DNA of 34,931 bases from the NCBI GenBank assembly GCA_040752395.1, contig JBFMHD010000004.1:1-34931 (forward strand), written 5' to 3'. Source of the stretch: JBFMHD01 sp040752395 [NCBI: Candidatus Hydrogenedentota bacterium]. Its GTDB lineage: Bacteria > JBFMHD01. Below the pieces are notes generated by a model. That model did no database searches, was not told the DNA's origin, and saw nothing but the letters and a program-made list of their open reading frames with translations. Positions within the stretch are counted from its first letter, which is position 1. Each line of letters begins with the position of its first letter. Below, in pieces: positions 6,750-15,500 of this stretch. A program made the translations under genes and the position numbers.

Positions 6750-8519
6750 ATGCAAATAAAGATTAAATCGGATAATTTTGATAAAAGCCTGATTAATGAC
6801 TTAAGTAAAAAATTTAATATCTCTCAACTCATAACAAAAATTATTTTATCACGTGGGCTTAAAACAGAAAAAGAAATCGATGAATTCTTAAACCAATCTA
6901 TCTCCAGGCTCCATAACCCCTTCTCTTTTAAAGATATGAAAAAAGCAGTTGATCGAATAAGAAATGCTATTCTTATGAAAGAAAAGATACTTATCTATGG
7001 AGACAGAGATGTTGATGGTATCTGCGCAGTTGTAATATTATTTACAATTCTAAAAGATTTAGGTGCAGAGGAGATTTATCATTATATCTCTGACTCTTGC
7101 GGATATGGGTTACATAAACATATTATAGATATATATATAAAAAAAGGTGTTTCTCTTATTATTACCACTGACTGCGGAATAAGAGACGTAGAAGCTGTTA
7201 ATTATGCTAATAGTTTTAATATCGATTGCATAATAACTGACCATCACGAACCAGCTGAAGTCTTACCTGAAGCATATGCTTTAATCTGTTCAAAAATAAA
7301 AGACGATACCTATCCAGACCATTCTATATGTGGGGCTACCATATCTTATAAATTAGCTCAAGCTTTGATAAAAAAAGAGACAGATGTAGTTTCTATTGAT
7401 AGATTGCCAGCTAAAACCGAGTTTATAAAATCGATACATAATAAAAATACGAAAATAATACAGGCAAAACTCAAGGATTTATTGATACTATCAGGTATAG
7501 CAACTATAGCAGATGTCGTACCGTTAATCGGTGAGAATAGAATTATCTCAAAATTTTGTCTCTCTAATATATGTGAGACTGAGATACCGGGATTACAGCT
7601 GATACTTAAGAAGTTGTTAAATAATAAAGATTATATTACTGTTCGGGATATAGCTTTTAAAATAGCACCGCTTTTAAACTCACCCGGTCGATTTGAAAAC
7701 TCGGAACTAACATTTAAACTTCTGACCTGTACCTCTACTGATGCTTTAGAATCTATCAAAAAAGTATTAAAATTTGATAAATTAAGAAAAGAGGTTACGC
7801 TTGAAAATTCTCTGATTATTAACAAATTATTAGAAGAGCAGGTTGATAAAGAGAACGACAATATTTTTCTTCTGATAGCTAATAAAATGCGGCATGGTGT
7901 AACAGGTATCGTTGCAAACCGTATATTAGCTGGGTATTCAAAACCAGTTATTATTTTAATTAATGATGGAAGAGAAATTATCGGTGCAGGTAGATCTAAT
8001 GAAGATGTTGATTTAATAGAAATTCTTAAGCAATGCCAGGATTGTCTTAAAAAATACGGCGGTCATTCACAAGCTGTTGGTCTGACTCTTAAAAGAGAAA
8101 AACTACAGGAATTTAAACGGAGAGTCAAGGAGATAGCAAAAAAATTAATACTAACTAAAAATTATTTAGATATTGATATGTGTTTAAACATTCAAGATAT
8201 CTCGTTTAAATTCGCAAGTGAACTCTCTTTACTTGAGCCTTTTGGTTGCGGAAACCCGGAACCTCTATTTCTACTTAAAGATATGAAGATATCTGAGGAT
8301 AAACAAGTAGGTAAAAATAAAGAACATATAAAGATTAAAGCCCAAGACAATCTCTCATCAATAAACATGGTCTATTTTAACGGTAAAGATAAATTTTATG
8401 AAACAATAGATAAATCAGCGAGATTTGATATAATAGTCAGACTCTATATCGATGAGTATCTTGGCATCAAAAGAGTAAACACCGTTATCGAAGAAATATA
8501 TCCATCAAATTCAAGATAA
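6750..8519 (+). CDS. recJ: RecJ-type single-strand-specific 5'-3' exonuclease (DHH family)
   Basis: RecJ degrades single-stranded DNA from the 5' end in recombination and repair. The 589 residues cover the full family layout. The phosphoesterase motifs are DRDVDG (85-90, usually DYDVDG), TTDCGIRDVEAV (139-150) and TDHHEPAE (163-170), with metal-binding Asp/His residues intact. The DHHA1 part has HGVTGIVANRIL and the late GGHSQAVGLTL motif, and the OB-fold part has LEPFGCGNPEPLFLL. Length is close to E. coli RecJ. The ATG lies 5 nt after the phosphorylase stop, so it is in the same operon as the nucleoside enzymes. That linkage is unusual and could reflect nucleotide recovery from DNA, but RecJ is also a housekeeping gene. 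Confidence 0.92.
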   Translation: MQIKIKSDNFDKSLINDLSKKFNISQLITKIILSRGLKTEKEIDEFLNQSISRLHNPFSFKDMKKAVDRIRNAILMKEKILIYGDRDVDGICAVVILFTILKDLGAEEIYHYISDSCGYGLHKHIIDIYIKKGVSLIITTDCGIRDVEAVNYANSFNIDCIITDHHEPAEVLPEAYALICSKIKDDTYPDHSICGATISYKLAQALIKKETDVVSIDRLPAKTEFIKSIHNKNTKIIQAKLKDLLILSGIATIADVVPLIGENRIISKFCLSNICETEIPGLQLILKKLLNNKDYITVRDIAFKIAPLLNSPGRFENSELTFKLLTCTSTDALESIKKVLKFDKLRKEVTLENSLIINKLLEEQVDKENDNIFLLIANKMRHGVTGIVANRILAGYSKPVIILINDGREIIGAGRSNEDVDLIEILKQCQDCLKKYGGHSQAVGLTLKREKLQEFKRRVKEIAKKLILTKNYLDIDMCLNIQDISFKFASELSLLEPFGCGNPEPLFLLKDMKISEDKQVGKNKEHIKIKAQDNLSSINMVYFNGKDKFYETIDKSARFDIIVRLYIDEYLGIKRVNTVIEEIYPSNSR

Positions 8520-8520
8520 C

Positions 8521-8870
8521 AAAAGAAGCAAGAGGCAAGAGGTAAGATAACGGAAAGAAAGATAACGAAAGAGGCACAAAGGCACAACGTATGAAAAACT
8601 AAAGATGATATGAAAAGAGTCGTGAGTCAAAACAGGACTCAAGACTCAAGACTTTTCAGCTGGCTTTGGGCTTTTGGCTCCAGCCGGCTGTAGTCCGTAG
8701 CCTGTAGCCCGAATTATTAGAGTTACAGCGTTTTTCAGAGGATAGGAGTTAGGAGTTCGTAATAATAGATCCGAGCTCCGAGCTCCAAACTCCGAACTCC
8801 GAAGAAGTGGTGAGGGTCACAAGACCCGTAGCAGGCAAATAAATTTGCAATTTGCAATTTACAATGGAGC
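8521..8870 (+). repeat. Heptad palindrome element, copy C (fills the 363-bp gene-free gap)
   Basis: Starting just after the recJ stop, it holds AAGAGGC-type heptads (8523-8543) and a GATAACG(G)AAAG block, which is the reverse complement of the CTTGCTT/CGTTATC blocks of other copies. Next come GGCACAA, the conserved AAACTAAAGATGATATGAAA block, the GAGTCGT / GACTCAA hairpin (8617-8652), xGGCTxx and GTAGCC heptads, and TTTTTCAGAGG. A further palindrome follows, with GGAGTTA-type heptads (8745-8757) facing CCGAGCT/CCGAACT heptads (8771-8805, five units). The stretch ends in three AATTTGC-type heptads (8842-8862) and ACAATGGAGCGAAGCGAC, a block seen again at 17078-17095 ahead of another gene. Confidence 0.85.
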
Positions 8871-8882
8871 GAAGCGACCATA

Positions 8883-10064
8883 ATGGATGATAACGAATTA
8901 AAGATTCATACAAAAACACCTGAGTTACTCCTCAAACTTGCCTCTAAATATAATCTTGATAATCTTAAAAAAATTGTTAATAACGACAATTCAATCCTTT
9001 TTAAAAAAGACATTTATATCTGCCTAAAAAATATTGTAGAAGCTTACGAAAGAGGTGGTAATATTTTTGAGAATCTAAAACAAGCGAAAAATATCTATAA
9101 TGTTAATATCTTTGCCATTAAAGGTAAAAATGATTATCTAATAAAGAATCTGCCTGATTTTGACAAGGCCATCCAGGAAATGAAAAAATACAGCAATTAT
9201 TTTAGACTCAACGCATATAGTATCGTTAACGCTTTTACAACTATCATAGAAGCTCAAATAACCGGTTTTGATTTAGAAAAATTTTTAAAAAAAGGTCGAA
9301 AACATTTAAAAGACTCAATAAAAGATGGATTAAAAACCAATCCTAACTGGAATAAAAAAACGCTTATAAATAAAAGACCGATTTTAATTATGCCTATCGG
9401 CGCTGCAGGCTGCGGTAAATCAACCCTCTATCGAGAATTATCTAATGTTATCAATATCTCCTGCGATAATATACGTTATCTTTTATTTAAAGATTTCGGA
9501 CCGAGTTTCAGTTCCTTTGAAAATTGTATCTCCTGGTGGATTGTTAACCAGCTTACAGATGAATACCTCAATAAAGGCTATAATGTATTTTATAATGGTG
9601 TTAATACTGATATCGAATACAGGTCCCCTTTAACAATGGAAGACCCTGACACATTATATGAGGGTATCCCATATCGTATTAAAATAGTCTATTTCGAGCC
9701 GTCTGTTAAACTTAATGCTGAGGAACTATCAGAATTAAAAAATATAAACCTGTGGAAAACACCGCTCAATGATATAGATATTAACTCTCTATCAATTAAC
9801 GTTGCCAAGATTATTAACCTGATTAAAATTAATTATAAAAGAACACTGGAAAGAACAGAAGAGATAGCTCAAGGTAAACAAGAACAGAACCCGTATGACG
9901 TTGTGTATGCAGTACCACCAGGTATTATTAAACTCTTTGTCGAACAATCTTTTGTGAAGCCAAAAGGACCTAATGTTATAACGATACCACGTAGAGAGAT
10001 ACAGAATGAAAAGCAAATGAAAGAATTCTATCATCGGTACGCAGAACAGATATTGAGTCAGTAA
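8883..10064 (+). CDS. P-loop kinase-like protein (AAA_33 / polynucleotide-kinase type) with unknown N-terminal domain
   Basis: The 393-residue protein has an all-helical N-terminal region (1-160) that I do not recognise. A P-loop domain follows: PILIMPIGAAGCGKSTL (166-182, Walker A Lys179), then ISCDNIR (192-198), which matches the SxDxxR pattern of zeta-toxin and polynucleotide-kinase relatives, and FYNGVNTDIEYRSPL, which fits the substrate-side lid strand of that group. The fold suggests ATP-dependent phosphorylation of a nucleotide, nucleic acid end or small molecule; the substrate is unknown. The last 80 residues are basic. GGAG at 8866-8869 lies 13 nt before the ATG. It sits between RecJ and adenosine deaminase, so a role in nucleic acid processing is possible, but only by context. 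Confidence 0.65.
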   Translation: MDDNELKIHTKTPELLLKLASKYNLDNLKKIVNNDNSILFKKDIYICLKNIVEAYERGGNIFENLKQAKNIYNVNIFAIKGKNDYLIKNLPDFDKAIQEMKKYSNYFRLNAYSIVNAFTTIIEAQITGFDLEKFLKKGRKHLKDSIKDGLKTNPNWNKKTLINKRPILIMPIGAAGCGKSTLYRELSNVINISCDNIRYLLFKDFGPSFSSFENCISWWIVNQLTDEYLNKGYNVFYNGVNTDIEYRSPLTMEDPDTLYEGIPYRIKIVYFEPSVKLNAEELSELKNINLWKTPLNDIDINSLSINVAKIINLIKINYKRTLERTEEIAQGKQEQNPYDVVYAVPPGIIKLFVEQSFVKPKGPNVITIPRREIQNEKQMKEFYHRYAEQILSQ

Positions 10065-10065
10065 G

Positions 10066-10146
10066 CCATCAATTATCTTGCTTCTTGCTTCTTTCGTTAT
10101 CTTGCTTCTAACTAAAGGCACAAAGGGAGACAGGAGACAGGAGAGG
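10066..10146 (+). repeat. Partial heptad element providing the next gene's ribosome binding site
   Basis: Two CTTGCTT units with a TTTCGTTATCTTGCTTCT block are followed by GGCACAAAGG and three GGAGACA-type heptads (10126-10146). The last heptad reads GGAGAGG and is the Shine-Dalgarno sequence for the ATG at 10156. Confidence 0.75.
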
Positions 10147-10155
10147 GTACGATTT

Positions 10156-11160
10156 ATGGATACTAAAACGATTATTAAAAAACTACCAAAGGTTGATCTC
10201 CATTTACATCTTGACGGCTCACTCAGAGTTGAAACTATCAGGGATCTGGCTATCTCCCATAAATTTAAACTTCCAACAGAAGACCCAGAAAAACTCGCTA
10301 AATATTGTCACGTTTCAAAAAACTGTAAAAGTCTCGCTGAATTTTTAGATGCTTTTGAATTCTTTTATCCTTTTTTAAAATTTCCAGACTCTGTTTTTAG
10401 AATGGCTTATGAGTTATGTGAGGATATGGCAAAAGATAATGTTGTATATTTTGAAACAAGGTTTGCTCCACATCTTCAAGCTACATCTAAAATGTCTGCC
10501 AGGGATGTTGTAAAATATGCACTTAACGGCCTTAAAAAAGGAAGTAAAGATTTTGGGGTTGAGTTTGGTGCTATACTTTGTTGCTATCGGCCTCTACCAC
10601 CTGAAACATCTTATGAAACCGTACTAATAGCTGAGAAATTTCTTGGTGACGGTGTTGTAGGTATTGATTTAGCAGGCGATGAATCTAAATATAAATTAGA
10701 GATCCATAAAAAAGCACTGACCAGAGCAAGAGAGATAGGTATTCCGATAACGGTCCATGCTGGTGAGGCTGCCCCAAGCTGGAGCGTCTGGGACGCTCTG
10801 AATGCAGGTGCTAAAAGAATCGGACACGGTGTAAGAATCAGAGAAGATAAAAAATTATATCAAAAAATTATTAAAGAAAAGATACCACTTGAAATCTGCC
10901 TTACAAGCAATGTTCAAACACGTGCAGTAGAGTCCTACGAAAAACATCCATTCCCAGAATATTACAAAAACGGTATTGTTACTGTGCTTAATACAGACGA
11001 TCCCGGTGTAAGCAACATAGACCTTAGTTATGAATATACCATAGCCTGTAAAAAGTATAGATTAAGTATAGATGATTTGAAAAAGATAGTAAACTATGGT
11101 ATTCAAAGTGCATTTTGTTCTGATTCTATTAAGGTTGAGTTAAGCAAAGGGATATCTTAA
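10156..11160 (+). CDS. add: Adenosine deaminase
   Basis: It hydrolyses adenosine and deoxyadenosine to inosine and deoxyinosine, a Zn-dependent step of purine salvage that feeds the purine nucleoside phosphorylase encoded upstream. With the ATG at 10156 the protein has 334 residues, close to E. coli Add. The metal and catalytic residues are in place: His16 and His18 in KVDLHLHLDGSL, His201 and Glu204 in TVHAGEA, His224 in RIGHGVRI, and Asp281-Asp282 in LNTDDPG. An upstream frame to 10078 exists but is only translated repeat DNA; AGGAGAGGG (10138-10146) sets the start at 10156. Some relatives deaminate adenine or N6-substituted purines instead, which cannot be excluded. Confidence 0.93.
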   Translation: MDTKTIIKKLPKVDLHLHLDGSLRVETIRDLAISHKFKLPTEDPEKLAKYCHVSKNCKSLAEFLDAFEFFYPFLKFPDSVFRMAYELCEDMAKDNVVYFETRFAPHLQATSKMSARDVVKYALNGLKKGSKDFGVEFGAILCCYRPLPPETSYETVLIAEKFLGDGVVGIDLAGDESKYKLEIHKKALTRAREIGIPITVHAGEAAPSWSVWDALNAGAKRIGHGVRIREDKKLYQKIIKEKIPLEICLTSNVQTRAVESYEKHPFPEYYKNGIVTVLNTDDPGVSNIDLSYEYTIACKKYRLSIDDLKKIVNYGIQSAFCSDSIKVELSKGIS

Positions 11161-11179
11161 AAATATCGACGAAAAATTA

Positions 11180-11208
11180 TTGACAAACAAAAAAAATCGA
11201 CATATAAA
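11180..11208 (+). promoter_or_regulatory. Consensus promoter giving a nearly leaderless transcript
   Basis: TTGACA (11180-11185), a 17-nt spacer, and TATAAA (11203-11208). The expected transcription start at 11214-11215 coincides with the ATG at 11214, and no Shine-Dalgarno sequence fits upstream, so the message would be leaderless. Confidence 0.7.
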
Positions 11209-11213
11209 AGAGT

Positions 11214-12389
11214 ATGCTAATTAAAAGACAAGTGCAGTTACCTAAAAATAAAAATTTCTTTTTGTTCGGCCCTCGGCAGACCGGTAAAAGCACACTCTTG
11301 AAACATACTTTTTCAAATAAAAGACCTCTTTACTATGATATTTTAAAATCCGAGATATTTAGAAAATTAGCTGCTAATCCAGAAGTACTTCGAAGCGAGA
11401 TACAAGCTGTGATGCTGACTAAAAAAATTACTCATGTTATCATCGATGAAGTTCAGAAAATCCCGGGTATAATGGATGAATTGCAATCGCTTATTGATTC
11501 AAAAATACCATGCAACTTCATCATAAGCGGTTCCAGTCCGCGTAAATTGAAAAGAGCTCATGCAAATATGCTTGCGGGCCGGGCATGGACATTCCATTTA
11601 TACCCATTTACCTATTTTGAAATAAAAGATACATTTGAATTAAATCGTGTTCTTCAATTCGGTTCCATTCCACCTATATATTGTGCTTCTTCTGATACAG
11701 AGAGATATGAAATCCTTAACTCATATGTGGATACTTATATCAAAGAAGAAGTTGAGATAGAAGCCGATATAAGAAATATAGGTGGGTTCCTGCGTTTTTT
11801 ACCTATGGCTGCCTCTCAAAACGGTGAAGTACTTAATTTTTCAAATATAGCCCGTGAAACAGGAGTGAAATATAATTCAGTTAGAGAATATTATAAAATT
11901 CTGGAAGACACTTTAATAGGGTTTTATCTCCTGCCTTATGGAAGATCGATACGAAAAAAAATGACCCGACATCCAAAGTTTTATCTGTTTGATACAGGTA
12001 TTGTTAACGCATTGAATAAAAGATTACAAGTCACTTTGGAACAGAATAGTTATGAGTTTGGCAGGTTATTTGAGCAATTTCTCGTATGTGAAATAATCAG
12101 AATGAATAATTACAGACGTGCTGACTTTACTATCTCATTTTATCGGACAGAACGAGGGGTAGAAGTTGATTGCATTATCGAAACACCAAAAGGTAAAATT
12201 GTAGCGCTCGAAATCAAATCAACCCGAAATCCAGATACAACTCACTGTTCAGGCTTGATCTCTTTTAAGGAAAAGGTCAAAGAAGCAGAACTTATCCTCG
12301 CCTGTAGAATAGATATTCCAAGAAAATTAGATAAAGTATTAGCTTATCCCTGGGAGACTGCATTAGAATATATCTCAACCATTGATTAA
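11214..12389 (+). CDS. AAA-family ATPase with DUF4143 C-terminal domain
   Basis: The 391-residue protein has an N-terminal AAA_14 ATPase (about 10-150): Walker A GPRQTGKST (19-27), Walker B THVIIDEVQKIP (73-84) with Asp78 and Glu79, and the sensor-like strand FIISGSSPRKL. The DUF4143 part (about 195-340) contains the RETGVKYNSVREYYKILEDT helix-turn-helix-like region and ends in a nuclease-like core: EVDCIIE and VALEIKSTR, which match the E/D-x-D and ExK spacing of PD-(D/E)XK folds. The family is widespread in bacteria and archaea and often patchily spread; its function is not established. It is monocistronic, with its own promoter and no visible leader. Confidence 0.88.
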   Translation: MLIKRQVQLPKNKNFFLFGPRQTGKSTLLKHTFSNKRPLYYDILKSEIFRKLAANPEVLRSEIQAVMLTKKITHVIIDEVQKIPGIMDELQSLIDSKIPCNFIISGSSPRKLKRAHANMLAGRAWTFHLYPFTYFEIKDTFELNRVLQFGSIPPIYCASSDTERYEILNSYVDTYIKEEVEIEADIRNIGGFLRFLPMAASQNGEVLNFSNIARETGVKYNSVREYYKILEDTLIGFYLLPYGRSIRKKMTRHPKFYLFDTGIVNALNKRLQVTLEQNSYEFGRLFEQFLVCEIIRMNNYRRADFTISFYRTERGVEVDCIIETPKGKIVALEIKSTRNPDTTHCSGLISFKEKVKEAELILACRIDIPRKLDKVLAYPWETALEYISTID

Positions 12390-12437
12390 TTTGTAATTTG
12401 TTAATTGGGAACGGTTATGATTTAGAAGTAAGAAGTA
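12388..12437 (+). repeat. Short heptads after the DUF4143 gene
   Basis: Two AATTTGT units (12388-12401) overlap the stop codon, and two AGAAGTA units (12424-12437) follow. Both have period 7, like the larger elements. The rest of the gap to 12516 shows nothing recognisable, and there is no good terminator. Confidence 0.5.
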
Positions 12438-12515
12438 TCAAATGTATTTATTGAATTAAAAAGAATGGCTGAATAGGAATAAATTTTGCTAAATTAACAC
12501 TATATTGTTTTGGTA

Positions 12516-12543
12516 TTGATTATTTTTATTGAAATTATATACT
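12516..12543 (+). promoter_or_regulatory. Promoter of the HKD/dockerin gene
   Basis: TTGATT (12516-12521), a 16-nt spacer, and TATACT (12538-12543). The expected transcription start is 12550, exactly the GTG start codon of the following gene, which also lacks a Shine-Dalgarno sequence. Confidence 0.5.
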
Positions 12544-12549
12544 ATGTAA

Positions 12550-15500
12550 GTGTTAAAAAATCGACGTAAAAAAAGAAAAAGTGTTATGGTAACTTCAAAT
12601 TATATTTATACTAAAAGAATTAGTTTAATAGTGTCATTGATTTTAATATTAGTCATAGTTACGTCAAACTCATTAATCGCAGCTCCATGGTGGTGGGTCC
12701 ATTTTACTAAAGGCGATGATGTCTCTGATGCACTCTCTAATTATGAGAAATGGATGGCTTTTGCTATAAATGATGCTTCGACATCGGAAACTGTGTATGT
12801 TGCTTCATATACCTGGGGCACTGGGAACCTTGACCCGATTAGTGGGTTAGATGGAGGTAATGATGTCGGCGTAAATGCTGTCGCAGCTGCAAAAAACGAT
12901 GTTTTTGACCCGAATAATTATATAATAGATGATGGAGGAGGTGAACCTGATCTTGCTCAACTCTCAGCTGATGCAAACAATGTTCAGGTAACAGAAGCAG
13001 GCGCAAATATTCATCACAATAAATTAGTTGTCATCCCTGGTCGCAGAGTAATAACAGGCTCTGCCAATTTTACAGCAGGCGCTTATTCTTCTCAACCTAA
13101 TAATATGCTTGTTATAAAATCAAGTATGTCTGATGTTATAAATCGTTATGTTAGCCAGTGTGAAGAGTTACGTGATAGTACTTTTCATGATAATACTCAG
13201 ACCGGGCCGCCTTATTATTTTAACTCTCCGAATGGTGATACAATAGAGGTTTATTTTTCGCCTGATGACCATGGCTGGATACCAAAAGGTAATGGCCCGG
13301 GATATTCTGACCCTGACGTAAATGCTGATAGTGATGTAGAAGCAGTTGTTATGCGGGTTATTAAAGAAGCCAGAGAAAGTATCTTTTATATAATAAATTT
13401 CAGCAATATGCAATACGGCAGTTTTTCCCCAAATGTTATTGAAAAGTTAGTAGATTCGACCAGATTTGTAGAGGGTGTGTTTCATAGCGGTACTGGTTTT
13501 GGTTCTTTACAAAACGACCACACCTGTCGTGATTCAGATGCCTGGTTTAATGATGGTCTGAACTCTGATGATGAGATACATCATAAAGTATATATAATAG
13601 ACCAGGAAGTCATTATTACTGGTTCTGCTAATACAACCTCAACATCTCTGTCTAATCCCTCTGGAAATGATGAAAATATAGTTGTTGTTCATGATTTCAG
13701 GCTTGGTCGCAGGTTCACTCAAGAGTATCGCAGATTAATGGCTCTTTTATCGCCAGAAAATATCGGTCAGGCAGACTCGTTTGAAACATCACCGCCGCAG
13801 CCTGTTTCTGGATTAACCGTCACTCCTGGCTCAACAAATTTTACCTTGAGATGGAATAAATCAAATGCAACTGATTTCTCGCGATATTATATCTTTATAT
13901 CAACCTATCCTATTTATACTAATGCCCAGTTAGGCGATAGTGTTGATCAGGATAATGATGGTTATTACAACGAAGACCCGCGAGGCGATGCTGATGGTTT
14001 CGCATCAGGTCAGACTTTAGCATCTGCGCAAAGCGCTAATGATGATGCTGATGCTTTGATCGATGAGGATACCTGGCTCTGGCCAGAAGCTCAAATAAAA
14101 GATGTTAATGATACAGATATCGTATTAACTACTTATAATGTAGGTGATGCCCTTGTTTCTGGTATCGACTACTGGTTTGCAGTTGTTGGTGTTGATACTC
14201 ACGGCAATGAATCAATTGCTGATACTGAAGGACCCTACCAGTTAAGCTCATCAGTGACATATTACTTAAATGTAACCAAAATAGCTGATGTCACTGATAC
14301 TCCAGTGATGCAGGGTGATACACCTGTAACAGTATTCTTTCTTAATATTGATTCTGACACTGATAATGACACCCTTAAAACTTTTAAAATAAAAAATCTT
14401 GGGAGCGCTGATACTAATGACATTCGAGAGGTTGCATTATATCATGATGTTAACAGAGACAGTCATCTTACCTCAGGTGATACCCTTGTAGCAATTTTAA
14501 GTTATAGTTCAGGCTACTTTCAGAATACTTCTTTTGCTGACTCGATACCCGATGCAGGCGATTCGTATATCGTTGTTATCTGGCTATACGATACAGCTGG
14601 GATAGGTGATACTTTACAGTTTCAGATCCCTGCTTATGGTGTTGAATCAATCAAAGCTGATTCAGGCCCATCCTCTGCTTTAACAAACAATACTATCCTG
14701 GTCATACAGAGTGTAAATCAGATTGATGTTGATACTCGTGGTGATTATGCGAGTAATTCTTCTGTTACAAAAGGTGATACTATTCTTGTTATGGCTTTGC
14801 GTATCTCTGTTACTCAGTCGAACGATACTTTAACCGCATTCGCTATCACGAACCTCGGCACAATGACTACCTCTGATATCGATTACATCTCTGTTTACCA
14901 CGACGCTTTTTCAGACTCACAGCTCACATCTGCTGATACTTTTATAAAGACTCTGACTTTTACAGGCAGTTCTACCTGGAAAGATACACAAATTAGTTAT
15001 ATCTTCTATGGTACAACACTTGATGTAATAGTTGCTGTTAAAACCTTGACTTCTGCAACTGGTGGCAACACTTTTCAGGGTAGAATCCCTAGCCGAACAG
15101 TTGACTCACAGAAAGGCGACTCCGGGCCACTATCTAATCTTCAGACAACTGCTCTCTTTACTATCGCTTCTGATACCTCGCCTGATACTGCTATTGTTTT
15201 AAATGAATATATCCCTGACCCCAGCGGACAGGACCACGATTATGACGGTACCCAGTTAGATGCTGATGAGGAATTTATTGAGTTATATAATAACTCAGAT
15301 GGCAGTGTTGATATAGGGAACTGGAAATTAGATGATGATTTCTCACCAGGTGATATAACCATACCAGCAGGTGTAATATTAGGGCCACGCCAATTCTTTA
15401 TAGCCTATGCTGCAACTGATTCTGCAGGCCGAAGCTTTTATATTTATGATACAACTGGTAGAATTATATTAGACTCAGGTGCTTGGTCAGGTACCTGGAA

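Noticed and set aside
10078-10155. Longer N-terminus for adenosine deaminase
   Set aside because: The extension is translated repeat DNA; the ATG at 10156 fits the family start and has AGGAGAGGG upstream.
6750-12389. An anti-phage defence island (RecJ, P-loop protein, DUF4143 ATPase)
   Set aside because: RecJ is linked to nucleoside salvage genes, the kinase-like protein has no defence partner, and the DUF4143 gene is monocistronic; nothing forms a recognisable defence set.
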